NCBI GenBank assembly: GCA_030761205.1
Contig: JAULJL010000010.1
Location: forward strand, 13,301,241 to 13,365,240
Length of the DNA stretch: 64,000 nucleotides
Source: Fremontodendron californicum
Lineage: Eukaryota > Streptophyta > Magnoliopsida > Malvales > Malvaceae
Direction of reading: 5' to 3'
Positions 23,430 to 36,300 of the stretch are shown in pieces. Within the stretch, counting starts at the first letter, position 1. Every line of letters begins with the position of its first letter. A program made the translations under genes and the position numbers. The notes beneath the pieces were generated by a model that worked only from the letters and a program-made list of their open reading frames with translations, searched no databases and was not told the origin of the DNA.

Positions 23430-26400
23430 ATGGAAAATGACTAGACTGCCCGCATCGAAAGGATTGAAAGGGTTCAGAATGAACTACAAGAGCAATTGGC
23501 TAAATCACAGGAAGAATCGAGAGAGCAGATGGCCAAGATTATGGAAATGATGAATGCCATGCTGAGGCAGAAAGGGCCAATTGAGAATTCAATTGCGGGA
23601 GGAGTGGTAGTAAATCCAGAGGGCCGACCTGAAGCCGTGCAATTAAATGGCCAAACATCCCAAAATACTGGAAATGAGCTTCCAACAAGGACAACGTCTT
23701 TTGTTTATATCCAACCGATGATGGAAGCACAAAACCATGCTCCCGGAAAGGTTAACATTAGGGCTAACCCAACTAATCTGGTCGATCTTCCGGATTTTGA
23801 AGAGCTCACTGAGAAGGAGAAAACAAAGATGGCTGAATTAAAGAAGACTGAATCTGCTGAATCACAAAAAAAGTATCAATCATTGGAAGAGAGGTTAAGG
23901 GCTGTGGAAGGTGCAGAATTGTTTGGCAGCCTGGATGCCAAGGAAATGAGTTTGGTGCATGGCCTGGTAATTCCCCCTAAGTTTAAGGTACCAGACTTTG
24001 AGAAATATAATGGGACCACCACCCGTCAGCACAATTAACCATGTACTGCCAGAAAATAACGGGACATGATGAGGATGAAAAGCTACTCATTCACTACTTC
24101 CAAGACAGCTTAACAGGTTTTGTAACCCGTTGAAATAATCAGTTACCCGAACTAAGATCCTCTCTTGGATGGATTTGGCCAGAGTCTTTATGGAACATTA
24201 CAAGCATGTATCTGATATGATACCTGACAGATTATGCTGCAGAACATGGAGAAAAAACTACTGAAAGCTTCAAGGAGTATTCTCAAAGGTGGAGAGATTT
24301 GGCCACTCAGGTGCAACCCCCTCTGACCAGTAAGGAAACTATAGTTCTTTTCATCAACACTTTAAATGGACCGTACTATGACAAGTTGGTGGGTAGCGCC
24401 ACTAAGAATTTTGCGGATATGGTCATATCCGGTGAAATGATAGAAACCGCCATTAAGAGTGGAAAGATGGAAGGTGGAGAATCTTCAACTCCAAAGAAGG
24501 CAAACCCCGCCAAAAAGAAAGAGGGGGAAACTCATGCAGTCAGTTATAACCACTGTCCCTATACACCTCCTGCACCCTATACACCTCCTGCACCTCATAC
24601 ACTTTACCCGACATACAATCCCTACTACACTGCCGTGAACCACCTTACCGAAAACCATTTTCCTCACACAGCCATGCCGCAACAACCATACCCAACTGGC
24701 ATTTCCCCACAAATAGCCATTCCCCAAAACACCATCCCAAACACCCAGAATATTATTCGCAATGACCAAAGACCACCGAGGAATAATCAAAGGCCTCAAT
24801 TTGATCCCATTCCTACAACTTATGGTGAATTATACCCTAAACTGTTACAAGGATAGCTCGTTGCACCCATATACCTCAAACCCTTGAAACCACCATATCC
24901 CAAATGGTATAACGTAAATGCTAACTACACATATCATGCGAGAATTTTGGGACATTCGACTGAGGACTGTATCGCTTTTAAATGGAAGGTCCAAAGCTTG
25001 ATTGATACTAGGATCATAAAGTTCAGATCTAGGAATAGGCCTAATGTTGCGGGTAACCCATTACCCAATCACACTGGGCCAAGGTGAATGCTATTGTGTT
25101 AGGGGAAGTTGGTAGGGTAAAAGGACATATCTGTGAGGTGAAGACGCCAATGATAAAAGTGTGGTTTGAAATGGTCAAGGCAGGGTTAGTTCAGGATAAA
25201 GCCAGTTTGAAAATGGTTGCGAGCAAGACAGAGGACTTTTGTCCATTTCATAGATACAAGGGTCACACTAAACAGGAGTGTGAAGATTTTTTAGCCAAAG
25301 TTCAACGAATGATGGCTGAGGGCGAGGCCCAATTCTATAAAGAAACAGAGGAAGAGGTGGATACTACTGAGAATACAACTGGTTATGGGGTGGGCAGACC
25401 TTTGGTTATCTACTATGATGAGCCGAAAGAAAAGGCTACCTCGATTTATGAAGAAATGAAGCCAAAGTTGATTATAGAATTTCCATCTTCTTTCTCATAC
25501 AAGGAGAATAAGGCTACACCTTGGAGATACGATTGCAATGTGGTTACGCCGGGCTCTTCAAGTCAACAAAAAGCAACCGGTATAATGGGTGTAGGACATC
25601 TAACTCGTAGTGGTAGATGTTATGCCCCCGGAACTGTTGAACAAAGTCCGGTGGGAAAAGAAGAAGGAATTGACAAAGGTAAGAGGATAGCAGAACCAGT
25701 CCATGCAGAGATGGATCGGTCAAAAGGAGTGGAGAAAAATTCAACACCGGTTAACAAGGTGAAAGAGCCGGTAAATGAGAAAGAGGCTTGTGAATTCTTA
25801 AAGTTTATAAAACACAGCAAGTACAGTGTGGTAGAACAACTGCACCATCAACCAGCAAGGATTTCGATCTTTTCACTGTTGCTAAACTCGAAGCCGCATA
25901 GAAATGCCCTGCTAAGGATTTTGAATCAAGCATATGTGGCCAAAAACATATCAGTGGAGAAATTAGACCGGTTGGTAGGGAACATCACAGCAGACGATCA
26001 CATCTTCTTCAGTTATGATGAGATACCATCCAACGGTGTAGGATCTACTAAAGCCCTTCATATCATGACTACTTGCAAGGGGCACATTTTACCATGAGTA
26101 CTCCTGGATAATGGTTCTTCTTTGAATGTGATGCCTTTGGCGACCTTATCTAAACTGTCGGTCGACATGTCCTACATGCTACCAAGCCACACTGTAGTTA
26201 GAGCTTTTGATGGCAACCGACGGGAAGTGATGGGAACCATTGAGGTCCAACTTGAGATAGGTCCCTATACCGATAAAGTTGATTTCCAAGTTATGGATAT
26301 TACCCCGTCTTACAACTATTTGTTGGGAAGGCCATGGATCCATTCAGCCGAGGCAGTACCATCATCTCTCCACCAGAAATTGAAGTTTGTAATGGAGGGA

Positions 26401-27066
26401 CGTTTGGTCAGCGTATCGGGAGAGGAGGACATCATAGCCTCTACATCCACCGACTCTCCCTACATAGAACCGCATAAAGATGCGGTAGAATGCTCATTCA
26501 GGTCACTGGAATTTTTTAATGCTATGTTCATCACTGAAGGACATAAAATTCTAGAGCCGAAGCTGTCCAGGAATACCAGGTTGGGGGTGAGAACATCAGT
26601 AGGGAAAGGCTGCAGAGCAGGAAAGGGATTGGGAAAATATCTTCAGGGGATGGTCAGAGCAATTGAAGTAACCAGGAAGAAAGACAGATTTGGTCTCAGA
26701 TATCTTCCAAAAGCTCACGGAAAGAGGAAACAAATGGAGAAAAATCGAAAGAGGAGAATGGCCTGTCTCTCGGGTATGGATATAGAGCAGGAGCCTATGA
26801 CCTTTCTACCAATCCTTCACACCTTCCGTTCGGCTGGAATTTGAGTTTGGGGAGAAGGATTTCGATGATGTGTTGGTAATGATCAAACAAGCTTTTGAGA
26901 AGTTCTACATGAGCAAGGAAAAGCAGATGCAAGAAATGGTAATCTGCATGGCCTGGGAAGAAGAAATTGGAAATGCAAGTTGGATGGTGCGACCATGTCC
27001 ACCAGGTTATGAATTAACAAACTCGAGTGTGACCGAGATTTTTATAGTTTTTAGGTCTACTCCAGA
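23430..27066 (+). pseudogene. Ogre gag-protease with G-patch-like segment, broken
   Basis: ATG at 23430 is followed by TAG at codon 5 (probably from CAG), then ARIERIERVQNELQEQLAKS, a coiled-coil start. The gag core lies at about 23980-24480 with SFKEYSQRWRDLATQVQPPLT. A proline-rich linker (YTPPAPYTPPAP) is at about 24550, and DPIPTTYGELYPKLLQ at 24800. The protease lies at about 25840-26400 with ARISIFSLLLNSKPHRNALL and the active-site block LLDNGSSLNVMPL at 26104. The Arg codon expected just before it is TGA at 26095-26097. A glycine-rich G-patch-like stretch (GKGCRAGKGLGKYLQGMV) lies at 26617. Frameshifts occur near 24030 and 24200; TAG at 24854-24856 and TGA at 25085-25087 break it further. 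It would supply capsid and protease. Confidence 0.88.
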
Positions 27067-27277
27067 GTAATACTCTTAAACAATCTTAATTATCTTTGCC
27101 CAAGGATATTAAGATTTTTTCTGTATGGGCTTGTGTTTAAAACTCTTCATTTAATAAATAACAAGCATGATGTATTTTTTTTATATTGATGTGTCCATAT
27201 TCTTTTATTTTTTCTCTTTCATTTTCTTTCATTGCCTATATGCCTTCCTATATTGTTTCTTCCTAACCTATTTACAG
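27067..27277 (+). other. Putative Ogre intron between protease and RT
   Basis: A donor-like CAGA|GTAATA (GT at 27067-27068) and an acceptor-like pyrimidine-rich TTTCTTCCTAACCTATTTACAG ending at 27277 bound a T-rich 211-base segment. Removing it keeps the protease-side frame open into an acidic stretch. An intron at this position is known for Ogre elements, where it governs the ratio of Gag-Pro to full polyprotein. The exact donor is my choice. Confidence 0.6.
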
Positions 27278-30200
27278 GTGTACGGATGAGGAATATGAGG
27301 ACCATCCTGTCAATAATTCTGAAATTGATTTTGAAAGACCTATTTGCACGGGTGATTTCGACGCCAACGAAGATGCTGAAATTATGGTCTGCCCCCAGAT
27401 TTTTTGAGAAAAATAGAATAAGAGGAGAAGCAAGTATTGCCTCATAAGGAGCTGTTACAAATGATAAACCTGGGAAGTGGAGAAGAAATAAAAGAGGTCA
27501 AAATTGGGACCTTAGTTTCATCATCAACAAAATTTGAACTGATAGCTTTACTCCAAGAACATGTAGATGTATTTGCATGGTCATACCAAGACATGCCAGG
27601 GTTGGATCCCGATATTGTGGTTCACAAGCTCCTTTTAAAACAAGATTGCAAGCCAATTTAGAAGAAATTGAGAAGAATGAGGCCTGACATGCTGTTAAAG
27701 ATAAAAGAAGAGGTGAAAAAACAGTTCGACATCGGGTTCTTGGAAGTGGCAAAATATCCAGAATGGGTAGCGAATATTGTCCCAGTTTCGAAGAAGGATG
27801 GCAAAGTACGGATGTGTGATGACTACCGGGATCTGAATAAGGCCAGTCCTAAAGATAATTTCCCTTTGCCTCATATTGATACCTTGGTGGATAATACGGC
27901 AAAGAGCTCTTTGTTTTACTTCATGGACAAATTCTAAAGGTACAATCAGATTAAGATGGCACTGGAAGATATGGAGAAAACCACGTTTATGACGATATGG
28001 GGAACGTTTTGCTATAAGGTAATGCTGTTTGGATTGAAAAATGCAGGGGCAACATACCAGAGAGCCATGGTAACTTTGTTTCATGATATGATGCATAAGC
28101 AAATTGAAGTCTATGTTGATGACATGATCGCAAAGTCACAAGGAGAAGATGAGCATATTGCGAATCTTAAAAAACTCTTCTAAAGACTAAGAAAGTTTCA
28201 AATCAAACAAAACCCAGCAAAATGCACGTTTGGAGTCACTTCGGGGAAGTTAGTAGGTTTTGTCATCAGTAAGAGGGGAATCGAGATTGATCCAGATAAA
28301 GTAAAGGCCATCCAAAACTTGCCACCACCTGGTACTCAAAAGGAAGTGAGAGGCTTTCTAGGAAGATTGAATTACATTTCTCGGTTTATTTCTCAATTAA
28401 CCGAAAAATGTGATCCAATATTTAAGCTACTTCGGAAGCGAGATCCCGAAGAATGGGATGAAGGGTGCAGATCGCCTTTGATAAAGTTAAGCATTATCTA
28501 TCCAACCCACCAGTGCTAATATCGCCTGTTCCAGAGAAACCAATTATACTATATTTATCAGTATTTGAGAGATCTATAGGTTGTGTATTGGGGCAGCATG
28601 ATGAGACCGGGAAGAAAAATCAAGCAATTTATTACCTCAGTAAGAAGTTCACGGAGTATGAGCTGAAGTATTCATCGGTAGAAAAGCTTTGTTGTGCCTT
28701 AGCTTGGAGTGCTCGAAGGCTCAGACAATACATGTTGTACCACACGGCGTGGTTGATTGCCTGGATAGATCACATCAAGTATATGTTGGAAGCACCTTCC
28801 TTGTTAGGAAGAACGGCAAGATGGCAGGTTTTGTTGTCAGAATACAACATTGTGTATGTGAGTCAGAAAGCTATAAAGGGCAGTGTAGTAGGCGAGTTCT
28901 TAGCAAGTCGGGCGGTTGAAGATTATGAGCCTTTGAACTTTGATTTCCCTAATGAAGATTTGATGTGTATCTTGCAAGAAGATGGGATTTCCCAAAAGAA
29001 TAAAATATGGAAAATGTACTTTGATGGTGCATCTAATGCCATGGGGCATGGGATCGGCGCAATGCTCATATCCCAAAGAAAGATTATTATCCTTTCACTG
29101 CCAGATTGGATTTTGATTGTACAAACAATACTGCTGAATATGAGGCATGTACTATGGGCCTTCGTGCTATCGTAGACAGAAAAATCAAAACACTAGAAGT
29201 TTTTGGAGATTCAGCCCTAGTGATATACCAACTACGAGGAGAACGGGAAACCCAAGATGCAAACTTAATCCGATATCGAGAGCTCATACTGAGTTTGATA
29301 GAGGAACTTGAAGAAGTGAGTTTCAACTACTTCCCCCGAGAAGAAAATCGAATGGCAGATGCTTTAGCCACTTTATCATCAATGTTTAAAGTAAATAAAG
29401 GGGCCGAAGTTGTGCCAATAAAGATGAGCATATACGAGTCTCCTACCCACTTCCTGAGTACCGAAGAAGAAGCAGATGACCTCCCTTGGTATTAAGACAT
29501 CTTGCAATACATCAAGAGTCAACGGTATCTTGAACAAGCAACAGAAAATAATAAGCGGACTCTGAGAAGATTGGCAATGGGTTTTGTCCTAGAATGTGAG
29601 ATTCTCTACAAGAAAGGGAAATATCAGGTTCTATTGAGGTGTGTCAGGTCTGCCGAAGCTCAGAGAATCATTGAAGAAGTCCACGAAGGGATATGTGGGA
29701 CTCATGCCAATGGTCACATGCTTGCTAAACAGATTATGAGGGTAGGATATTATTAGCTAACGATGGAAGGAGATTGTATTAGTTATTCCCGGAAGTGCCA
29801 TAAATGTCAAATATATGCAAATAAGATTAATGTTCCTCCATCACCATTGCATGTCATGACTGCACCATGGCCATTTTCGATGTAGGGAATGGATATGATC
29901 GGGCCTATTACTCCGAAAGCTTTAAAAGAACATCGTTTTATCCTAGTGGCCATAGATTACTTCACAAAGTGGGTGGAAGCTACTTCTTACGCTAATGTAA
30001 CAAAGTTAGTGGTATGCAGATTCGTCAAGAAGAAAATCATATGCCGGTGTAGATTGCCAGAGAGAATCATTTCAGACAATGCTATCAATCTGAACAATAA
30101 GATTATGAGAGAAGTGTGTACTCAGTTCAAGATCACGCATCATAATTCGGCACCTTATCGTCCAAAAATGAATGGGGCAGTAGAAGCAGCTAATAAGAAC

Positions 30201-30734
30201 ATTAAGAAGATCGTTGAAAAGATGACCGATGTGTACAAAGATTGGCATGAGATCTTGCCTTTTGCTCTTCACGCATACCGTACCTCGGTCCGCATGTCTA
30301 CGGGTGCTACGCCATTTTCTTTGGTATATGGAATGGAGTCAGTATTACCTATTGAGGTTGAAATCCCTTCCCTTCATGCTTTGATAGAGGTTGGTTTAGA
30401 AGAGGCAGAGTGGGTTAGAGCTTGCTATGAATAGTTGAATCTTATCGAAGAGAAAAGGACGAAAGCAATTTGCCATGGGCAGATGTATCAAAAAAGAATG
30501 ATTCGAGCCCACAACAAGAAGGATCATGCCAGGCAGTTTTGAGAAGGAGAATTGGTATTAAGAAAAGTTCTCCCTGTAGTGAAGGATCCGCTAGGGAAAT
30601 GGGCTCCAAATTTGGAAGGGACCTACGTGGTAAAGAGAGCTTTTTCTGGAGGAGCATTGATTCTGACTCGGATGGACGGGGATAACTTGAGAAATCCCGT
30701 GAATGCTGACAAATTGAAGAAGTACTATGCTTGA
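27278..30734 (+). pseudogene. Ogre RT, RNase H, archaeal-type RNase H and integrase, broken
   Basis: RT (27440-28350): LQEHVDVFAWSYQDMPGLD, YPEWVANIVPVSKKDGKVRMC, DYRDLNKASPKDNFPLPHID and the catalytic YVDDM at 28112-28126. First RNase H (28465-28920): IILYLSVFERSIGCVLGQHD. Second, archaeal-type RNase H (29000-29400): MYFDGASNAMGHGIGAMLI, NNTAEYEACTMGL and FGDSALVIYQL; this duplicate domain marks the Tat/Ogre lineage. Integrase (29500-30734): zinc finger ending CHKCQIYA, core with GMDMIGPI, ISDNAINL and AVEAANKNIKK, C-terminal LILTRMDGDNL ending KKYYA with TGA. Stops at 28181, 29755, 29889 and 30432 resemble mutated Gln or Trp codons, and frames change near 28470 and 29100. Confidence 0.92.
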
Positions 30735-32279
30735 AGAAGAAAAAAAGAAGAAAAAAAAGTGCGATACTGTGCACATGGAAATTTGAATGATTCCAAATGT
30801 AAAAATGAAAATTCTATATATTTATTTCCCCTGAAGGTTGCTTTTCAATGAGAATATTCATGCTTGATACGATGAATGGCCATCTTTCATATTCCTTTCA
30901 CTAAGAAGAAATTATCCCTTGTCACCCCTTTGAGCCTTAGGAATCCTTTCTTTCTTTGAACCTTGATCAAGGATCACTCTCTACACTGGAAGGCAGATGC
31001 GAGGAAAAATAACCTCCCAAAAGTCATGGCAAAAAGAGCCATCGAAAAAAAAATGTGTGAGATCAAAGAATGGCAAATGAAAGCCAAGAATGAAAGAAAC
31101 AGATTCCAAAAAAAAAGACGAAAGTCCAAAAAAGATGAATATTTCAAGAATGAATTTTCCTCATGAAATGATCCTTGATCCAATCACCCTTAAACACATT
31201 TTCGGCCTATTTACCCTTTCTTTCTAAACCTGAACCTTAGCCTACATTACGTGCTTTTTAAAGTCCATTTTGATCAAGCATGGATATTTAATTTGAAATC
31301 TTTTTCTCAGAATTCATCCCATCTTTTGAATTGACATTTTTACCTTGGAAGCATTCAGAATTCTCAGATGCATGGTAGAACACACTAAAAAATGATGATG
31401 AAAAAAATGTGAAAAATGAGAGGTTTAAGCCGAAAACTCGTAAAGGGCAACTTAAAATCGAATAGGGGACACTTGGGTTGAAAACCCACAAAGGGCGGCT
31501 CCAGTACTGATTAAGGATTGAATCAATGCTCCGTGTTAAGGGGGAGAAAGTATCAGAAAGTCAGAAAAAAGGGAAAAAAACTCAGTCTAACGCAACTATG
31601 GAAGCCGAGAGGTTACCCAAGTAAATTGATCATTCAAGAGAAATTTCAGATGAATTGAAGAATGAAGGGTCCAAGATATTCCGTATCTGGGGCATCTACA
31701 ACCTACAACTCTACATTTGTTTCTTGTATCCTTGATATTTACCTTTGTCATCTTGTTATCCTTTTTATGACATTTGGTTGTTTCATACATTTTTTTCATA
31801 CATTTTGTGATGCATTTTGATTGTTATTAAATTGAATAATGATTAGTAAACATAAAAATCTTTAAACAAAAGGATTTCAGTGTATTACAAAGGAGTAGAT
31901 TTAAATTTTAGAAGAGGTTTCGAAATCACTAAAATTTAGAAACATAACAGCACATCAAGAGGGGAAAATTCACCAAGTAGAGGTAAACAGTGAATGTGTT
32001 GAAGTCTCTGTCATGAAGTCAGAAAATTTGTGAATTTCAGGGTCATAAATTGGGACTTTTTGACAATTATCTTGATTGAAGGTTCCTCGAGTGGGGGTAT
32101 CAGTGAAAAGTTGAAAACTCTGTCATGAAGTCAGACAGTCTGTGAACCTCAAAGAAACCATGGATTAGAAATCATGACACAATCATTTGATTACCTTCAT
32201 CCTTAGGGAACATATATCCTACATGTCATTTTCATCATTGTATTCGGCTAACAATGCAGGAATCATGGAAATTTTGCTT

Positions 32280-33200
32280 CCCAAAATCGGACTCATTATG
32301 CTTCTCAAATGAGTCAAACCCCGAGACAACCTTTGAGGTATTTTGTTTTTAAATCGAATTCGTTCCACTTTTCAAATAAGTCGAGCCCTGAGATCACCGT
32401 CAAGGTATTTTGTTTTCAAATCGAACTCGTTCTGCTTCTCAAATGAGTCGAGCCCCGAGATCATCGTCGAGGTATTTTCTATTTAAACTCAACACGACTG
32501 ACACCAAGTCATTTCAATTTCTGGATTCATCTAGATCTTTTTCTACTTTTTGTTTCGCCCAAGTCATCTCTTTGAAACTTATCTACGGTTTCGCCTAGAT
32601 AACTTTTTTGACTTCTGGTTTCGCCCAAGTCATCTTTTTGAAAACTTATCTATGGTTTCGCCTAGATAACTTTTTCGACTTCTGGTTTCGCCCAAGTCAT
32701 CTCTTTGAAAATCATGGATAAGACCTCTGGGCATAATTTTCAAAATCATGGATAAGACCTTCAGGCACCATTTTTAAAGACCTTCGGGCACAATTATCCA
32801 AAATCATGGATAAGACCTCCGGGCGCCATATTCAAAAAATACCTCTAGTTTCACCCAGGTCTTTTTCGACTTCTGGTTTCGCGCAAGTCATCTCATTTGA
32901 AAATTATCTATGGTTTCGCCTAGATAACTTTTCGACTTCTGGTTTTGCCCAAGTCATCTCATTTGAAAATTATCTATTGTTTTGCCTAGATAACTTTTCG
33001 ACTTTTGGTTTCGCCCAGGTCATTTCATGTCAACTTTCGGGTTCCGCCTGGATCACTTTTCGACTACTGTTTTCGTCCAGGTTGTTTCAATTTTTGATCT
33101 CGCCAGTATGGTTAGCACAAGACAAGATAAGGCCTCGAGACCATCGTCGAGGTATTTTCTTCTCTTGCAAATCAAACTCTTTTCCTTAAGACGAGTCAAG
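32280..33200 (+). repeat. Two families of ~67-bp tandem repeats in the Ogre 3' UTR
   Basis: The first family (about 32285-32480) has three units around CTTCTCAAATGAGTCGAGCCCCGAGATCATCGTCGAGG. The second (32500-33110) alternates ATCTATGGTTTCGCCTAGATAA with ACTTCTGGTTTCGCCCAAGTCATC about every 67 bases. Between them (32700-32840) are three to four copies of ATGGATAAGACCTCCGGGC, whose reverse complement is the core of the 81-bp array at 47920-48972. The ORF at 32806-33189 is a translation of these repeats. Confidence 0.85.
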
Positions 33201-33368
33201 CCTTGATTAGACTGGGAATTCAATTTAAAGACAAAATCTTCTATTTTATAGCTTTTAAAAAATCAAAATAAAAAGCGAACTCTCTTTCCTTTTCTTTACA
33301 TTTGATTTCACTAAGCGGACAAAATTATTGTCTATTTATCTTTGCCTGATTCCTGATTCTCAGCAATA

Positions 33369-33384
33369 GCCAAAGAGGGGCAGC
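33369..33384 (+). other. Polypurine tract of the Ogre element
   Basis: GCCAAAGAGGGGCAGC directly precedes the 3' LTR start at 33385. The reverse-oriented relative at 47321-47336 has the same layout (GCTGCCTCTCTTTGGC). Confidence 0.88.
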
Positions 33385-36300
33385 TGTAGACACCTAATTT
33401 TGTCCGGGCCTCCTAAACCAGGTAAATTCTTCCTTGTGCATTTTAGAATGCAAAAAATCTCTTCTCAACCAGCAGATGGTACTCCAAGACTTTGTTTAGG
33501 AGGTCAGCATGAAAAGTCAATTCCAAAAAAAGTCAACCTCAAAAAAGTCAACCCCGAAAAGTTAACCACTGAAAAAGTTAACCCTTACTCAAAATCAAGA
33601 TTTGAAGTTGAATTGAACAATGGTGAAAGAATTTTGATGATTCGAGGTCTACAATGAGAGATATAGTGTTCGAAAGATAGGTTATGGAAATTCAGTGAAA
33701 AGAAAACCCTAATTCGGTAAATTTGGGGAAAAGTGCTTAAACGATCAAATTGGTTAAAATTGGAGGTTCCAAATGGAATATAATCAATGACTATGGGTAT
33801 TGGAAAAGCCAATTGGAAGCAGAACCAAAGGAAAAGTCAATTTGGAAGGAAAATCGAAAATTAGGGTTTTTGGTGAATTTTGCAAAATTAGGGAAAACTG
33901 CAGAGATGGCCCGATTTGGTAAAACTGAAGCCCCTAATTGATGAAGAGTGAGTAAACAAAGATAGGCCAAGGCTCAGTTTGAAATAATTCTGAGAAAAAA
34001 GCCGGTTGGAGAAAAAATGGAAAAACGAGGAAATTCTCGATATTGGAAAAAATCAAATCGGAGGGGAATTTCATCGTAAAAATTTGGCGTTTTCTGACCA
34101 ACTCCAATTCAATATATAACAAAAGGAATGGAAAAAGAAAATCTGGAAATCGGACTCGTTTTGAGTAAAATCGAGGTTTAGGGGGTTAAAGGCAATCTTG
34201 GAAAATCTGGGAAAATAGGAAATGAGCTCAAAAAATTATGAAAACCTCCAGATCTGAGTTTTATGTCATTTGGAAGAGATCGGCGAAGAAAAAACCAGAA
34301 TTGGAGCTCATTTGAAAAATGGCAAAGTTCGGGTGCACTAAGCTGAAATTCCAGAAGATAATTCCGGGAAAAATAGGAAACGAGCTCAAACAATTATGAA
34401 AACTTTCAGATCTGAGTTTTATATTATTTGGAAGGTATTGATGAAGAAAAATCTGGAATCGGAACTTAAATGAAAAATGGCAAAGTTCGGGTGCACTAAG
34501 TTGAAATTCCAGAAGATAATTCTAGGAAAAATAGGAAACGAGCTCAGAAAATTACCAAAATTTTTTAGATCTCAATTTTATATTATTTGGAAGATATTGG
34601 TGAATAAAAATCCATAATCGGAGCTCAAATGAAAAATGACAAAATTTGGGAGGCACCAATCCGCACTTTTAAAGAAAATTCTAGAAAAAATAGGAAATGA
34701 GCTCGAAAAATTTTGAAAATTTCCAGAACTAATTTTTATATTGATTAGGAGGTACTGGAAAAAGAAAATATGGATTTGGGGTCCGTTTTCAATTTAATTA
34801 AGTTTAGGGGCTAAAGTGCAATTTTACCAAAGAAAACGAAAAAGGCCATTTTTGCAATTTAAAAAATACATAAACTACTGGAATTTTTAAGGCCATTCGG
34901 CCAGCCCATGAAGAAGAGGAGGATTGGCTGATTCTCTCATCCAAGGGCCACAATTGGATAGCAAGGTGGTATTTTTTTGTATTTGATTGAGCCCATGTGA
35001 TCATGCTAAGTGGCCAAATGGATGAAGAGAAAGGATGAGCACATTATGGTTAGGATTCTTGGATAGCTGGTTAGGAGCTGATCACTTCATCCTATGGTTG
35101 CAAATTCACTTTTTTATCATCTTTGATAAGTAGCCTTTGGATCATGCTAGCTAGGAAAAAAATGACAACATTATGACGACATAAGTGACCATTCGGCTGC
35201 CTATAAATGGGAGGGGGGTTTTCACTTTTTTAGGAGGTTTTTTGGCTGATAATTTCATGTATGATCAATGGCTAAAGTGGTAGAAAAGCAAAGAAAAATT
35301 TTGAAGCGAAGCAAGCTTGAAAGCTAGCTTTGAAAGGTAGCCTTTTGGCACCTATCTTTTACATTTTTCTTTCTTTTTCTATGCTGATTTGCTTATTTTC
35401 CATGTGATTTCTTGTTATTTTCTTATGAAATAAAGGTTTTCGAAGCTTTCTTTTAAGGCTCCTATCTTGTGTTTTCATAACAAATATCAAAAACATTTTT
35501 TTTCACTACATTTTTACTAATGGTCGAATGCCCCCTTTTGAGTATGATTGTCTTGTGTTTGATTTTATTACTATGTTGGTTGTGGTAGGTTAGTTTGTTT
35601 TGATGATTTAGCTTTCTACAATAATCAAAATATGGAGCTCATTTCTATTTTCTTTACTTACTTACTCTTAATTTTTTGTTTTTATTATTCATTTTTATGT
35701 TTGCTTTCTTTATTCACTAACTTTAATTTTCTGTTTTTGCTATACCAAGTCATTCATGTTTTCATTATTACCATACCATATGTTTGTGTATTTGCTTAAC
35801 CATATCTTTGCATTTTCATCATGATTATTTGGCTACCATGCTTTCATTCATGTATAGCATGTTTGTGTTATTGCCTTGCCATATTCTCACATTTTCAAGA
35901 TGACCATTCGGTTGCCATGTTTTTTTTGCTTTGTGTATTAGCATTTTCATCATGATTATTTGGCTACCATGCTTTCATTCATGCTTTGCATCATTATGCC
36001 ATGTTATTTTGTATTTGTTTTGCCATATTCTTGCATTATTATTATGTTCATTTGGTCATTATATTTTCATGTTACTTCCATGCATGTTTACATGTCATAT
36101 TATTGCATTAGCTCATCATTTATTGCCATGCATATTTTTATCTATATTAGGTCTTAGGTTATCATTTTACAGCCATGCATATTTTTATGTCATATTATTG
36201 CATTAGATCATATTACATTGCCATGCATTTCCTATGTCATTTTAGGCATTAGGTTGTCATTTTATGCCATGCACATTTCATGACATATTAGGCATTAAGT

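Larger units (their letters stand above)
30735..33384 (+). other. Long repetitive 3' untranslated region of the Ogre element
   Basis: The 2.65-kb segment between integrase and polypurine tract has no credible gene. It contains ATGGCCATCTTTCATAT and CCTTGATCAAGGATCAC blocks that recur in reverse at 50860-51050 in the second Ogre-type element, so these parts are conserved in the family. From 32280 to 33200 it is tandemly repetitive. Confidence 0.8.
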
